Both the position numbers and the translations under genes were made by a program. The notes under the pieces are model-generated. The model saw only the letters and a program-made list of their open reading frames with translations. It ran no database searches and was not told the DNA's origin. 64,000 nucleotides of DNA from Massilia sp. Root335. GTDB lineage: Bacteria > Pseudomonadota > Gammaproteobacteria > Burkholderiales > Burkholderiaceae_D. The DNA lies in contig NZ_LMCY01000069.1 of assembly GCF_001425685.1 (NCBI RefSeq), forward strand, positions 1-64,000. The letters are read 5' to 3'. Each line of letters starts with the position of its first letter. The stretch's first letter is position 1. Shown one piece after another: positions 1-5,769 of this stretch.

Positions 1-40
1 GCGATCGTTGCTGAACTTGCCGCTTAACTTAACGGCATTA

Positions 41-64
41 GGGTCAGAGCCCGGTTTTGGGCAA
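41..64. repeat. Dispersed intergenic element, copy 1
   Basis: The 24-bp core beginning gggtcagagcccggttttgg recurs identically at 29719-29742 and with one change at 42835-42858, with an inverted partial copy at 42870-42883. All copies are intergenic. No ORF is supported in bases 1-100. Confidence 0.75.
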
Positions 65-100
65 GTTGTCTGGGGCAAAACCAACGCGGCGCGTCGACAA

Positions 101-126
101 TAAAAAGCCAGGCACGCGGCCTGGCC
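101..126 (-). terminator. Intrinsic terminator of the nudK-DUF3617 unit
   Basis: Perfect 7-bp stem GCCAGGC/GCCTGGC (107-113 and 119-125) with a 5-nt loop, followed on the minus strand by a run of five T (102-106). It lies 24 bp beyond the DUF3617 stop codon. Confidence 0.8.
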
Positions 127-149
127 GGACGTCCCGCCGGGGTTTGCCG

Positions 150-716
150 CTATTTTGCCCGCGGGACGGCGATCGGACGGACGTTGCCGCAGTCGGCCGC
201 CAGCCATTTGGCGGTCACGTCCATGTCGACGACCTGGTTGCGCCCCTGTTCGTCGCTCCTGATCTTCATGCGGGCGCGGTAGCGCGTGTCGCCGTCCGAC
301 GTGACGTCGCCTTCGCCGCTCACGCGCGGCTTCGTGCAGGTAAAGGCGATGTGGCCGCGGGTGGCCGACTGCTGGGTGAACGTCTGCTTGCAGTCGCCCT
401 GCTGGACGGGAAATTCCTTGCGCTCGGCCATGTCGCGCGTCATGCACAGCTGCGTCTGCAGTGCGCCACCCGCGCCGATGTCGAGCTGCACGCCGTTCTG
501 CTGCATCATCTGCTGCATCTGCCGGCGCTGCTCGGGCGACATGCTGGCCATCTGCTGCTGCACGGCGGCCATCGCTTGCGCCACCGCCGGATCGCTCGAC
601 GTGACCTGGTTCGACAGCGACCACAGGCCCGGCTTCATGGTCTGGGCGCCGGCGGGGAGCGCCGCGCAGGCGCAGGCCAGCAGGAGGGTGAGGGCAATGT
701 TTTTGTTCATCGTCAT
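150..716 (-). CDS. DUF3617 family secreted protein
   Basis: Predicted exported protein of 188 residues in the DUF3617 family, whose biochemical role is unknown. A signal peptide covers roughly residues 1-25, ending near PAGAQ. The mature part opens with the family-typical MKPGLW stretch, followed by a Gln/Met-rich linker (about 50-75) and four cysteines (in LCMTR, GDCKQ, FTCTK, ADCGN) that could form periplasmic disulfides. The ATG at 716 has AAGGAA five bases upstream; an alternative ATG is at 710. It follows nudK by 24 bp on the same strand and the pair probably ends at the terminator at 101-126. Family assignment is good, function open. Confidence 0.85.
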   Translation of the reverse strand: MTMNKNIALTLLLACACAALPAGAQTMKPGLWSLSNQVTSSDPAVAQAMAAVQQQMASMSPEQRRQMQQMMQQNGVQLDIGAGGALQTQLCMTRDMAERKEFPVQQGDCKQTFTQQSATRGHIAFTCTKPRVSGEGDVTSDGDTRYRARMKIRSDEQGRNQVVDMDVTAKWLAADCGNVRPIAVPRAK

Positions 717-740
717 GGGTTCCTTGTCATCGATGCGCGA

Positions 741-1337
741 TCACGACGCTTCGCCGTGCCGCCCCAGCACCTTGCGCTCCAGGTACATCAGCAGCAGCAC
801 CGTCTTGGCGTCGACGATGTCGCCCGTTTCGACCATGGCGAGCGCGTCGTCGAAATCCAGTTCCACGACCTCGATGTCCTCGCCTTCCTCGGCATTGCCG
901 CCGCCGCCGTCGCGGCGCCGCTCGCGCTCGTACTCGGCGACGAACAGGTGGACGCGTTCCGTGGTCGAGGCCGGACTGGCATACAGCTGCAGCGCCGGTT
1001 GCACGCGCTCGATGTCGTAGCCGGTTTCCTCGCGCACCTCGGCCAGCGCGCGCGTGGCTGGGTCGGCGCCATCCAGCATGCCGGCCGCCGCTTCGAGCAG
1101 GAAGCCATCGTGGCCGGCCAGCCGCGCGCCGACGCGGAACTGGCGCGTCAGCACGACCGAGCGATGGGTACGGTTGTACAGCAGCACGGCGGCGCCGTCC
1201 GCGCTGTCGTAGACCTCGCGCGATTGCACCTGCAGGTCGCCGTCATGGCGGCGCAACGCGTAGGTGACGTTTTTCAGGGGCAGATAATGGTCCGAGAGAA
1301 TTTCCTCGCGGACGATGCGCACCGTGTCGCTGGACAT
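741..1337 (-). CDS. nudK: GDP-mannose pyrophosphatase-type Nudix hydrolase NudK
   Basis: Nudix hydrolase of 198 residues closest to NudK, which cleaves GDP-mannose to GMP and mannose-1-phosphate and acts on related sugar nucleotides in the cytoplasm. The Nudix helix reads AGMLDGADPATRAL then AEVREETGYD, keeping the EVREETGY core; like E. coli NudK it is one residue shorter than the textbook Nudix box. The C-terminal GEDIEVVEL and TGDIVDAKTVLLL stretches are also NudK-like. The ATG at 1337 is chosen because AGGAGA lies seven bases upstream; the open frame continues to 1496 but that extension is low-complexity. It is followed after 24 bp by the DUF3617 gene, probably one transcript. Confidence 0.9.
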   Translation of the reverse strand: MSSDTVRIVREEILSDHYLPLKNVTYALRRHDGDLQVQSREVYDSADGAAVLLYNRTHRSVVLTRQFRVGARLAGHDGFLLEAAAGMLDGADPATRALAEVREETGYDIERVQPALQLYASPASTTERVHLFVAEYERERRRDGGGGNAEEGEDIEVVELDFDDALAMVETGDIVDAKTVLLLMYLERKVLGRHGEAS

Positions 1338-1413
1338 GGCATCTCCTGTGGTTGGCCTTGCCGGAGGATACACCGTGCGTCGTGAGATCCGGCGCGCACC
1401 TGCGCCGGCGCGC

Positions 1414-2085
1414 TCAGCCTTGCTGGGCGGGTTCGCCGACGAAGATTTCGACGCGGCGGTTGCGCGCGCGGCCGGCCGGATCGTCGTTCGAGGCAACGGG
1501 CTCGCGGGCAGCGCGGCCTTCGACCGTGATGCGGGCCGGATTCACGCCGCGCGCCGTCAGGTAGTCGCGCGTGTGGGCGGCGCGGTCGAGCGACAGCGGC
1601 TGGTTGATCTGGTCGCCGCCCGTGTTGTCCGTGTGGCCGATGATGGTCACGTTGGTGGCCGGATTCTCGTTCAGGGTGGCGGCGAAGCGGTCGAGGATGG
1701 GGCGGAAATTCGGCTTGATGTCGGAGCGGTTCGTGTCGAACGAGATGTCGCTCGGGATCTCTAGCTTGAGGCGGTTGTCGGACGTCTGCGAGACCTGCAC
1801 GCCGGTGCCGCGCGTGGCCTGTTCCATCGCCTGGCGCTGCTGTTCCATGTGGCGCGACCAGACGTTGCCGGCGACGGCGCCCGCCGCCGCGCCCAGGATC
1901 GCGCCGCGCGTGGCCCGGCCGGAACCGCCGCCGCCCGTCGTGGCGCCGAGGATCGCGCCGAGGCCGGCACCGATGCCGGCGCCGCTGGCGGTGCCGCGCT
2001 GGGTCTGGTTCATGTCGGCACAGCCGGTGGCGGCCACGGCGAGGGCGGTGGCGCACAGGGTCGAACGGATCAGGGTTGTTTTCAT
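1414..2085 (-). CDS. OmpA-family lipoprotein with glycine-zipper linker
   Basis: Lipoprotein of 223 residues resembling YiaD/Pal-type outer membrane proteins. A lipobox ends at Cys22 (AATGC). Residues about 34-75 are a Gly/Ala-rich glycine zipper likely to insert in or lie on the membrane. Residues about 105-218 form the OmpA C-terminal domain that binds peptidoglycan, with the motif GHTDNTGG and the NRRVEIFV end. The protein should tether the outer membrane to the cell wall. SD GAAGGAG sits just before the ATG. Oddly, a complete intrinsic terminator (2100-2159) ends directly against this SD, so the promoter must read through that hairpin or lie within it. Family is clear, precise role inferred. 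Confidence 0.88.
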   Translation of the reverse strand: MKTTLIRSTLCATALAVAATGCADMNQTQRGTASGAGIGAGLGAILGATTGGGGSGRATRGAILGAAAGAVAGNVWSRHMEQQRQAMEQATRGTGVQVSQTSDNRLKLEIPSDISFDTNRSDIKPNFRPILDRFAATLNENPATNVTIIGHTDNTGGDQINQPLSLDRAAHTRDYLTARGVNPARITVEGRAAREPVASNDDPAGRARNRRVEIFVGEPAQQG

Positions 2086-2099
2086 GGGGAGTCTCCTTC

Positions 2100-2159
2100 A
2101 AAAAAAAATATCCGTTTCGTGGTCGCACCCGCAGTAGCAGGCACGACCGCGAAACGGAT
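2100..2159 (-). terminator. Intrinsic terminator / possible attenuator before the OmpA lipoprotein
   Basis: Perfect 10-bp stem ATCCGTTTCG/CGAAACGGAT (2110-2119, 2150-2159) followed on the minus strand by nine consecutive T (2100-2108). It should end transcripts from the 2219-2365 gene. The T-run is followed immediately by GAAGGAG, the SD of the next gene (start 2085). Confidence 0.85.
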
Positions 2160-2218
2160 CGGTCAGGACCGCACGTCGCTGCGGTTCGGCACGACGGTGC
2201 GTGCCTTCGTCGTGATGA

Positions 2219-2365
2219 CTATATGCCTCGGCCACTGATCAGGCGCACCAGGATCATGATGACGGCGACGACCAGCAGGATATGGATGAAACCGCCGACG
2301 GTGTAGGAGGTTACCAGACCGACGAGCCACAGAATGATGAGAATGACGGCAATTGTATAGAGCAT
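2219..2365 (-). CDS. Lmo0937-type very small membrane protein
   Basis: Protein of 48 residues that is almost entirely hydrophobic, with two predicted membrane helices (about 4-20 and 24-44) separated by SYTVGG, and an Arg-containing end RLISGRGI. This matches the lmo0937 family of tiny membrane proteins (function unknown, often stress-induced). The ATG at 2365 is preceded by GAGGA at about 8 bases. A Crp/Fnr-like site with a -10 hexamer lies upstream (2421-2462) and a strong terminator downstream (2100-2159), so it is probably a monocistronic stress-regulated transcript. Confidence 0.8.
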   Translation of the reverse strand: MLYTIAVILIILWLVGLVTSYTVGGFIHILLVVAVIMILVRLISGRGI

Positions 2366-2420
2366 GATGATGTCCTCATGGTTGACGGCGGGAGGTTGAC
2401 GGCTTGCTTGCCGTGTTTCC

Positions 2421-2462
2421 AGTATCGAACTATCGACCTCTGCGCTCCGTACGATGCCGTAC
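2421..2462 (-). promoter_or_regulatory. Crp/Fnr-like class II promoter of the lmo0937-type gene
   Basis: A 5-4-5 dyad GTACG-ATGC-CGTAC (2449-2462) is centred exactly 32 bp from the centre of the minus-strand hexamer GATACT (2421-2426). With a normal start site this places the dyad at about -41.5. It is one of ten such sites in the window. Confidence 0.6.
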
Positions 2463-2463
2463 A

Positions 2464-2694
2464 TTACATCGCGCTTTTTTGCTCCTTGTGCAAGCCCGGG
2501 ATCCAGCCCATGAAGCCCATCAGTCCCAGGAAGCCGATCAGGCAGGTCAGGAGGCCGCCCGTGATGAGGAAAAACACGTCCTGGGCCGCCAGGTCGGCCG
2601 TTGCGGCCTGCGGTGCCGGGCCCGCGCTGACCAGGCCGAAGCCCGTCAGGAGAAGTCCCCAGAGAATGATGCCGATCCATGCCACGCTGTTCAT
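2464..2694 (-). CDS. Small two-helix membrane protein
   Basis: Hypothetical protein of 76 residues with two predicted membrane helices (about 4-23 and 42-65) and a short charged C-terminus. The connecting segment is Ala-rich (about 24-40). I do not recognise a named family. The ATG at 2694 is chosen because AAGGA lies eight bases upstream; the open frame extends to 2844 but runs through the promoter. Two Crp/Fnr-like dyads lie upstream (2751-2764, 2771-2784). It is followed by the lmo0937-type gene, which has its own dyad, so the two envelope genes appear to be separately started members of one regulon. Confidence 0.7.
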   Translation of the reverse strand: MNSVAWIGIILWGLLLTGFGLVSAGPAPQAATADLAAQDVFFLITGGLLTCLIGFLGLMGFMGWIPGLHKEQKSAM

Positions 2695-2742
2695 GTCACG
2701 TCCTTTCGCTTGAGTGTTCTCTGCCGTATGAAGCTGAGGTCG

Positions 2743-2784
2743 ATTCTTATGTGCGCAGGCGAACTCATCCGTGCGCCAGCGCAC
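2743..2784 (-). promoter_or_regulatory. Crp/Fnr-like class II promoter with a second dyad
   Basis: Dyad GTGCG-CCAG-CGCAC (2771-2784) is centred 32 bp from the minus-strand hexamer AAGAAT (2743-2748). A second dyad GTGCG-CAGG-CGAAC (2751-2764) lies 20 bp away, on the same helix face, overlapping the region between the first dyad and the -10. The second has no good -10 at 32 bp and may modulate the first. Confidence 0.6.
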
Positions 2785-2871
2785 ATTGCGAAAAAGAAAA
2801 CTTAGTGAGCGATCGTACAAGGTGCGATCCATGCGAGCCGGCACCCGTCTTCAACATAGCACGTCGGCCGT

Positions 2872-2903
2872 ACAAAAACAAAACCGGGGCCGCAGCCCCG
2901 GTT
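2872..2903 (-). terminator. Intrinsic terminator of the glycine-zipper gene
   Basis: Perfect 9-bp stem AACCGGGGC/GCCCCGGTT (2882-2890, 2895-2903) with loop CGCA, followed on the minus strand by a T-rich tract (2872-2883). It lies 24 bp after the stop at 2927. Confidence 0.85.
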
Positions 2904-2926
2904 CGTCGTGCACATGCTCCCCCCGT

Positions 2927-3733
2927 TCAGGCGGACCGCAGCGTGCCCTTGACGATGCGCACGCGGTCGCCCGTGCGCCACGGCGGCACGCTGTGCTGGT
3001 GGAAGGTGCGCAGGGTGCCGTCGTCCAGGCGGACCCGGATTTCGTAGCTGGAGTCGGCCTTCATGTTGCCTTCGACCTGGTTGCCGACGACGGCGCCGCC
3101 GACCGCGCCGGCGACGGTCGCCAGTTGCTGGCCGTGGCCGCCGCCCAGCTGGTGGCCGAGCAGGCCGCCGAGGATGGCGCCGCCGGCCGCGCCCACGCCG
3201 CTGCCCTGGGCGCGCGTCTTGATCAGTCGGATCGATTCGATGTTGCCGCAGTTGCCGCACCAGTTCTCGCGGGTGTCGGCTTGCGCCACGCGGGTCGGTT
3301 TATGCACGGTCCGCGGTTCCACCGGCGCGGCGGCGTAATCGGTGCCGGCGCCGGTCGCTCCCTGGCTGCCGCTGTCGCCGTAGGCCTGGGCGCCCGCCGG
3401 TGCCGGATAGGTGGACGGTGCCGGCGCAGCATAGCCCGGCGCAGCGACGCCCGGGGACGCCAGCGGTTGTGCCGCGAGCGGCGCGGCCGGTACGGTGGCG
3501 GGCGGCAAGGCATTGGGCACCGCGTAACCCGGCTGGCCCGGCTGTTGCAGGCCGGCCGACAGGGCGGCGCGGTCGGCGTCGTTCAACTGGCCGCGGTTGC
3601 CGCCGGTCGACGTCGGCAACCAGCCCATGATGGCGGCCGTGCCGATGGCGCAGAACAGGATGATCGCGATCGCGGCGGCGATCAGCAGGGGGTGTTGCCT
3701 GGCCCTTGCGGGCGGGGTGGGGTGCGTTTCCAT
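2927..3733 (-). CDS. Glycine-zipper 2TM (SlyB/YcfJ-like) envelope protein
   Basis: Protein of 268 residues anchored by one N-terminal helix (about 15-37) rather than a lipobox. A Pro/Ala-rich periplasmic spacer follows (about 38-135), then CGNCG, a pattern seen in this family just before the conserved IESI strand. The glycine-zipper 2TM block spans about 155-195 (GAAGGAILGGLLG and related), and a C-terminal beta domain ends in RVRIVKGTLRSA. Such proteins sit in the cell envelope and are commonly stress-induced. ATG at 3733 has an AAGGA-type SD. A Crp/Fnr-like site lies 95 bp upstream, shared with the divergent regulator gene at 3975. Confidence 0.82.
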   Translation of the reverse strand: METHPTPPARARQHPLLIAAAIAIILFCAIGTAAIMGWLPTSTGGNRGQLNDADRAALSAGLQQPGQPGYAVPNALPPATVPAAPLAAQPLASPGVAAPGYAAPAPSTYPAPAGAQAYGDSGSQGATGAGTDYAAAPVEPRTVHKPTRVAQADTRENWCGNCGNIESIRLIKTRAQGSGVGAAGGAILGGLLGHQLGGGHGQQLATVAGAVGGAVVGNQVEGNMKADSSYEIRVRLDDGTLRTFHQHSVPPWRTGDRVRIVKGTLRSA

Positions 3734-3799
3734 GGCTATCCTTTCCGGTGTCTGTGGGGACGGTGTGGGGCCGCAAGCCCCTGAGTCCGGTACGTTTCC

Positions 3800-3841
3800 A
3801 TTGTCCCTGGCAACAACACCCCGTTCCGTGCGTCACCGTAC
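3800..3841 (-). promoter_or_regulatory. Crp/Fnr-like class II promoter of the glycine-zipper gene
   Basis: Dyad GTGCG-TCAC-CGTAC (3828-3841) is centred 32 bp from the minus-strand hexamer GACAAT (3800-3805, four of six consensus positions). Confidence 0.6.
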
Positions 3842-3869
3842 ATACTTGCCATGGCGTGGCCGGTAGGCT
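3828..3869 (+). promoter_or_regulatory. Possible autoregulatory arm of the same Crp/Fnr-like site
   Basis: In the plus direction the same dyad (3828-3841) is centred 32 bp from TAGGCT (3864-3869), a poor but correctly spaced -10, ahead of the Crp/Fnr gene at 3975. Autoregulation is inferred only from this spacing. Confidence 0.35.
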
Positions 3870-3974
3870 GACTGAAAGTTGTTTGCAAATGTTTCCGGAC
3901 GGTGTAAATACCGCTGTTTTGTTTTCGAACCTCAGCCACCGTGTGAACCGATGAAGTCCAACCGCGAGGGTCCG

Positions 3975-4706
3975 ATGAACTCAGCCGCTCCACCCGTGGT
4001 CGCCGAGCACAATGCCAACCTGTTGCTGGCCGCGTTGCCGCCGCAGGAACTGGCCCGGATGCTGCCCGCGCTCGACCAGGTGAAGGTGGACGTCGGCGCG
4101 GTCCTGTGCGAGCCGGGCGACGTCATCCGGCACATCTATTTTCCGCACGACTGCCTGATCTCGCTGATGGCCGTGGCCGAGGGCCGCATGACGCTCGAGG
4201 TCGGTCTCGTCGGCCGCGAAGGCATGCTGGGCGCCACGGTGGCCCTCGGCCACGACACGACCCAGGTGCGCGCCGTGGTGCAGCGCGCGGGCAGCGCGAG
4301 CCGCATCGAGGCCGCCCGCCTGCGCGCCGAATTCGCCCGTAATCCGGTCCTGCAGCGCGTGCTGTACCGCTACACCGATTCGCTGCTGGCCCAGGCCATC
4401 CAGATCGCCGTGTGCAGCCGCTACCACGTGCTGGAAGCGCGGCTGGCGCGCTCGCTGCTCGTCACGCGCGACCGCCTGCAATCCGACAAATTCCACCTGA
4501 CCCACGAATTCCTCGCCCACGCGCTGGGCGTGCGCCGCGTGGGCGTCACCAAGGCCGCCAGCGCGTTGCAGCAGCAGGGGCTCATCAACTACAGCCGCGG
4601 GAATATCGAGATCCTCGACCCGGAACGGCTGGCCGCGGCGGCGTGCACCTGCTACGAGATCGTGCGCGAAGCGGGGGCGGGCGTGGGGGCGCCGGTGCTG
4701 GCCTGA
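3975..4706 (+). CDS. Crp/Fnr family transcriptional regulator
   Basis: Regulator of 243 residues. The N-terminal cyclic-nucleotide-binding-like beta barrel (about 15-125) contains CEPGDVIRHIYFPHD and VGLVGREGMLG. A long dimer helix follows, then a C-terminal winged helix (about 165-225) with recognition helix LGVRRVGVTKAAS. It lacks the N-terminal cysteine cluster of oxygen-sensing FNR and the typical cAMP pocket, so its signal is unknown. The ATG at 3975 is preferred to 3951 because GAGGG precedes it. The recognition helix (RRVGVT) differs from CRP (RETVGR) and FNR (VETVSR), consistent with an unusual operator. Ten 5-4-5 dyads near envelope genes in this window make it the obvious candidate activator (inference). 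Confidence 0.9.
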   Translation: MNSAAPPVVAEHNANLLLAALPPQELARMLPALDQVKVDVGAVLCEPGDVIRHIYFPHDCLISLMAVAEGRMTLEVGLVGREGMLGATVALGHDTTQVRAVVQRAGSASRIEAARLRAEFARNPVLQRVLYRYTDSLLAQAIQIAVCSRYHVLEARLARSLLVTRDRLQSDKFHLTHEFLAHALGVRRVGVTKAASALQQQGLINYSRGNIEILDPERLAAAACTCYEIVREAGAGVGAPVLA

Positions 4707-4738
4707 GTCCTTTTGTCGGCATCTCGGCATCTCGGCAT

Positions 4739-4816
4739 CGTGGGCGGGGGCCGCCCACCCTACGGTAATGCGTCAGCCCGTATGTCGTGGGCGAGGGCCG
4801 TGCGCCCTACGGTTGC
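4739..4816. repeat. GTGGGC/CCCACCCTAC-type intergenic repeat, two degenerate units
   Basis: Two units (gggcgggggccgcccaccc around 4743-4762 and gtgggcgagggccgtgcgcc around 4788-4808) resemble the hairpin elements at 48196-48220 and 57168-57351. The rest of the 342-bp gap 4707-5048 holds the terminator at 4998-5024 and no convincing gene. Confidence 0.5.
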
Positions 4817-4997
4817 GCATCCCCGATACGTGCGCGATTTTGCAACCTCTCCACGCGGTGATAGATTGTGCCAGCCGGCACGCGCATGATTTTGTCACCC
4901 GCCCCGATCACCGCGTCAAACGTGCTCACCCCGTAGAGTGGGCACCCCGTGCCCACGAAGCAGGTCCGGTCCGCAAACGTGTCCAGCGGCGACGACG

Positions 4998-5024
4998 AAA
5001 AAAACGCCCCGGCTCGCGGGGCGT
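4998..5024 (-). terminator. Intrinsic terminator of the OsmB-like gene
   Basis: Perfect 8-bp stem ACGCCCCG/CGGGGCGT (5004-5011, 5017-5024) with a 5-nt loop, followed on the minus strand by seven T (4998-5004). Confidence 0.85.
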
Positions 5025-5048
5025 CCTTCACTGCCGCGTCACACGTGC

Positions 5049-5270
5049 TCAGTGCGTCGACTTGACCTGGTTGCCGATCACGCCGCCCACGGCCGCGCCG
5101 CCGACGGTGCCGACCGCGCTGCCGCCGGTCAGTGCGCCGCCGACCACTGCGCCGGCGCCGGCGCCGATGGCGGTGTTACGGTCCTGCGTCGACATGCCGG
5201 CGCAGCCGGACAGGCCCAGGGCCACGGTTGCCAGCGATGCGGTCACGATGATGTGCTTGATGGTTTTCAT
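5049..5270 (-). CDS. osmB: OsmB-like osmotically inducible lipoprotein
   Basis: Small lipoprotein of 73 residues. A lipobox ends at Cys23 (GLSGC); the mature part carries QDRNTAIGAGAGAVVGG and GTVGGAAVGGVIGNQV, very close to E. coli OsmB, an outer membrane glycine-zipper lipoprotein induced by osmotic and stationary-phase stress. SD is an AGGAG-type sequence before the ATG at 5270. The gene lies 50 bp after a BON lipoprotein on the same strand and ends at a strong terminator, so the two are probably one operon. The symbol is by similarity. Confidence 0.8.
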   Translation of the reverse strand: MKTIKHIIVTASLATVALGLSGCAGMSTQDRNTAIGAGAGAVVGGALTGGSAVGTVGGAAVGGVIGNQVKSTH

Positions 5271-5320
5271 GATGATCTCCTTGAGGTGGGTTGCTTACGC
5301 TTCTTCACGGTTTCCAATGC

Positions 5321-5650
5321 TCACTTGAGGCGCAGCTCATTCCTGACCGATCTCACGCCCCTCACGGTGCGCGCGGCCGCGGCGGCCGCCGCCACGTCGT
5401 CTGCCGAGCTGACGAATCCGCTCAGCCTGACGACACCCTGGTCCGTGTCGACGTCGATCTCGTTTGCCTTCAGGCTGGCATCGCCGAGGAGGGCAGTCTT
5501 CACGCCGGCCGTGATGCGGGTGTCGTCGGTCTGCCGGACGGCCGCCGAGGGTGGCGCAGTCGCACATCCCGCGATCCCGCATAGTGCCAGGGCCGCCAGC
5601 AGTGCCGTTGCCGATGCTGCCGGGACCTTGCCAATACCGAAACGTTTCAT
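5321..5650 (-). CDS. BON-domain lipoprotein
   Basis: Lipoprotein of 109 residues with lipobox ending at Cys29 (GIAGC) and one BON domain (about 42-108) containing DDTRITAGVKTALL, VDTDQGVVRLSGFV and the end VRSVRNELRLK. BON domains bind phospholipid surfaces and occur in OsmY-type envelope stress proteins. The ATG at 5650 is chosen from the lipoprotein signal; the same frame runs open far upstream as a shadow of the antisense frame of the AsmA gene. A degenerate Crp/Fnr-like site is upstream. A second BON protein is encoded at 12628. Confidence 0.85.
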   Translation of the reverse strand: MKRFGIGKVPAASATALLAALALCGIAGCATAPPSAAVRQTDDTRITAGVKTALLGDASLKANEIDVDTDQGVVRLSGFVSSADDVAAAAAAARTVRGVRSVRNELRLK

Positions 5651-5715
5651 TACGCCTGCGCTTCCTCGCGATGCCGGCCTGTGTTCGGGAACGACGCCGG
5701 CCTTACCATGACTCC

Positions 5716-5757
5716 AGCTTACATGTGCATCGCATAGCGCTCTGTACGACAAATAAC
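5716..5757 (-). promoter_or_regulatory. Degenerate Crp/Fnr-like site before the BON-osmB unit
   Basis: On the minus strand GTTAT-TTGT-CGTAC (5744-5757) has only one good half-site, but its centre is 32 bp from TAAGCT (5716-5721), the same spacing as the better sites. Weak evidence, listed because of the spacing. Confidence 0.25.
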
Positions 5758-5769
5758 ACTGTGCCAGCC

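Noticed and set aside
4807-5031. 74-codon ORF after the Crp/Fnr gene
   Set aside because: No SD, atypical composition, and it runs through the osmB-like terminator.
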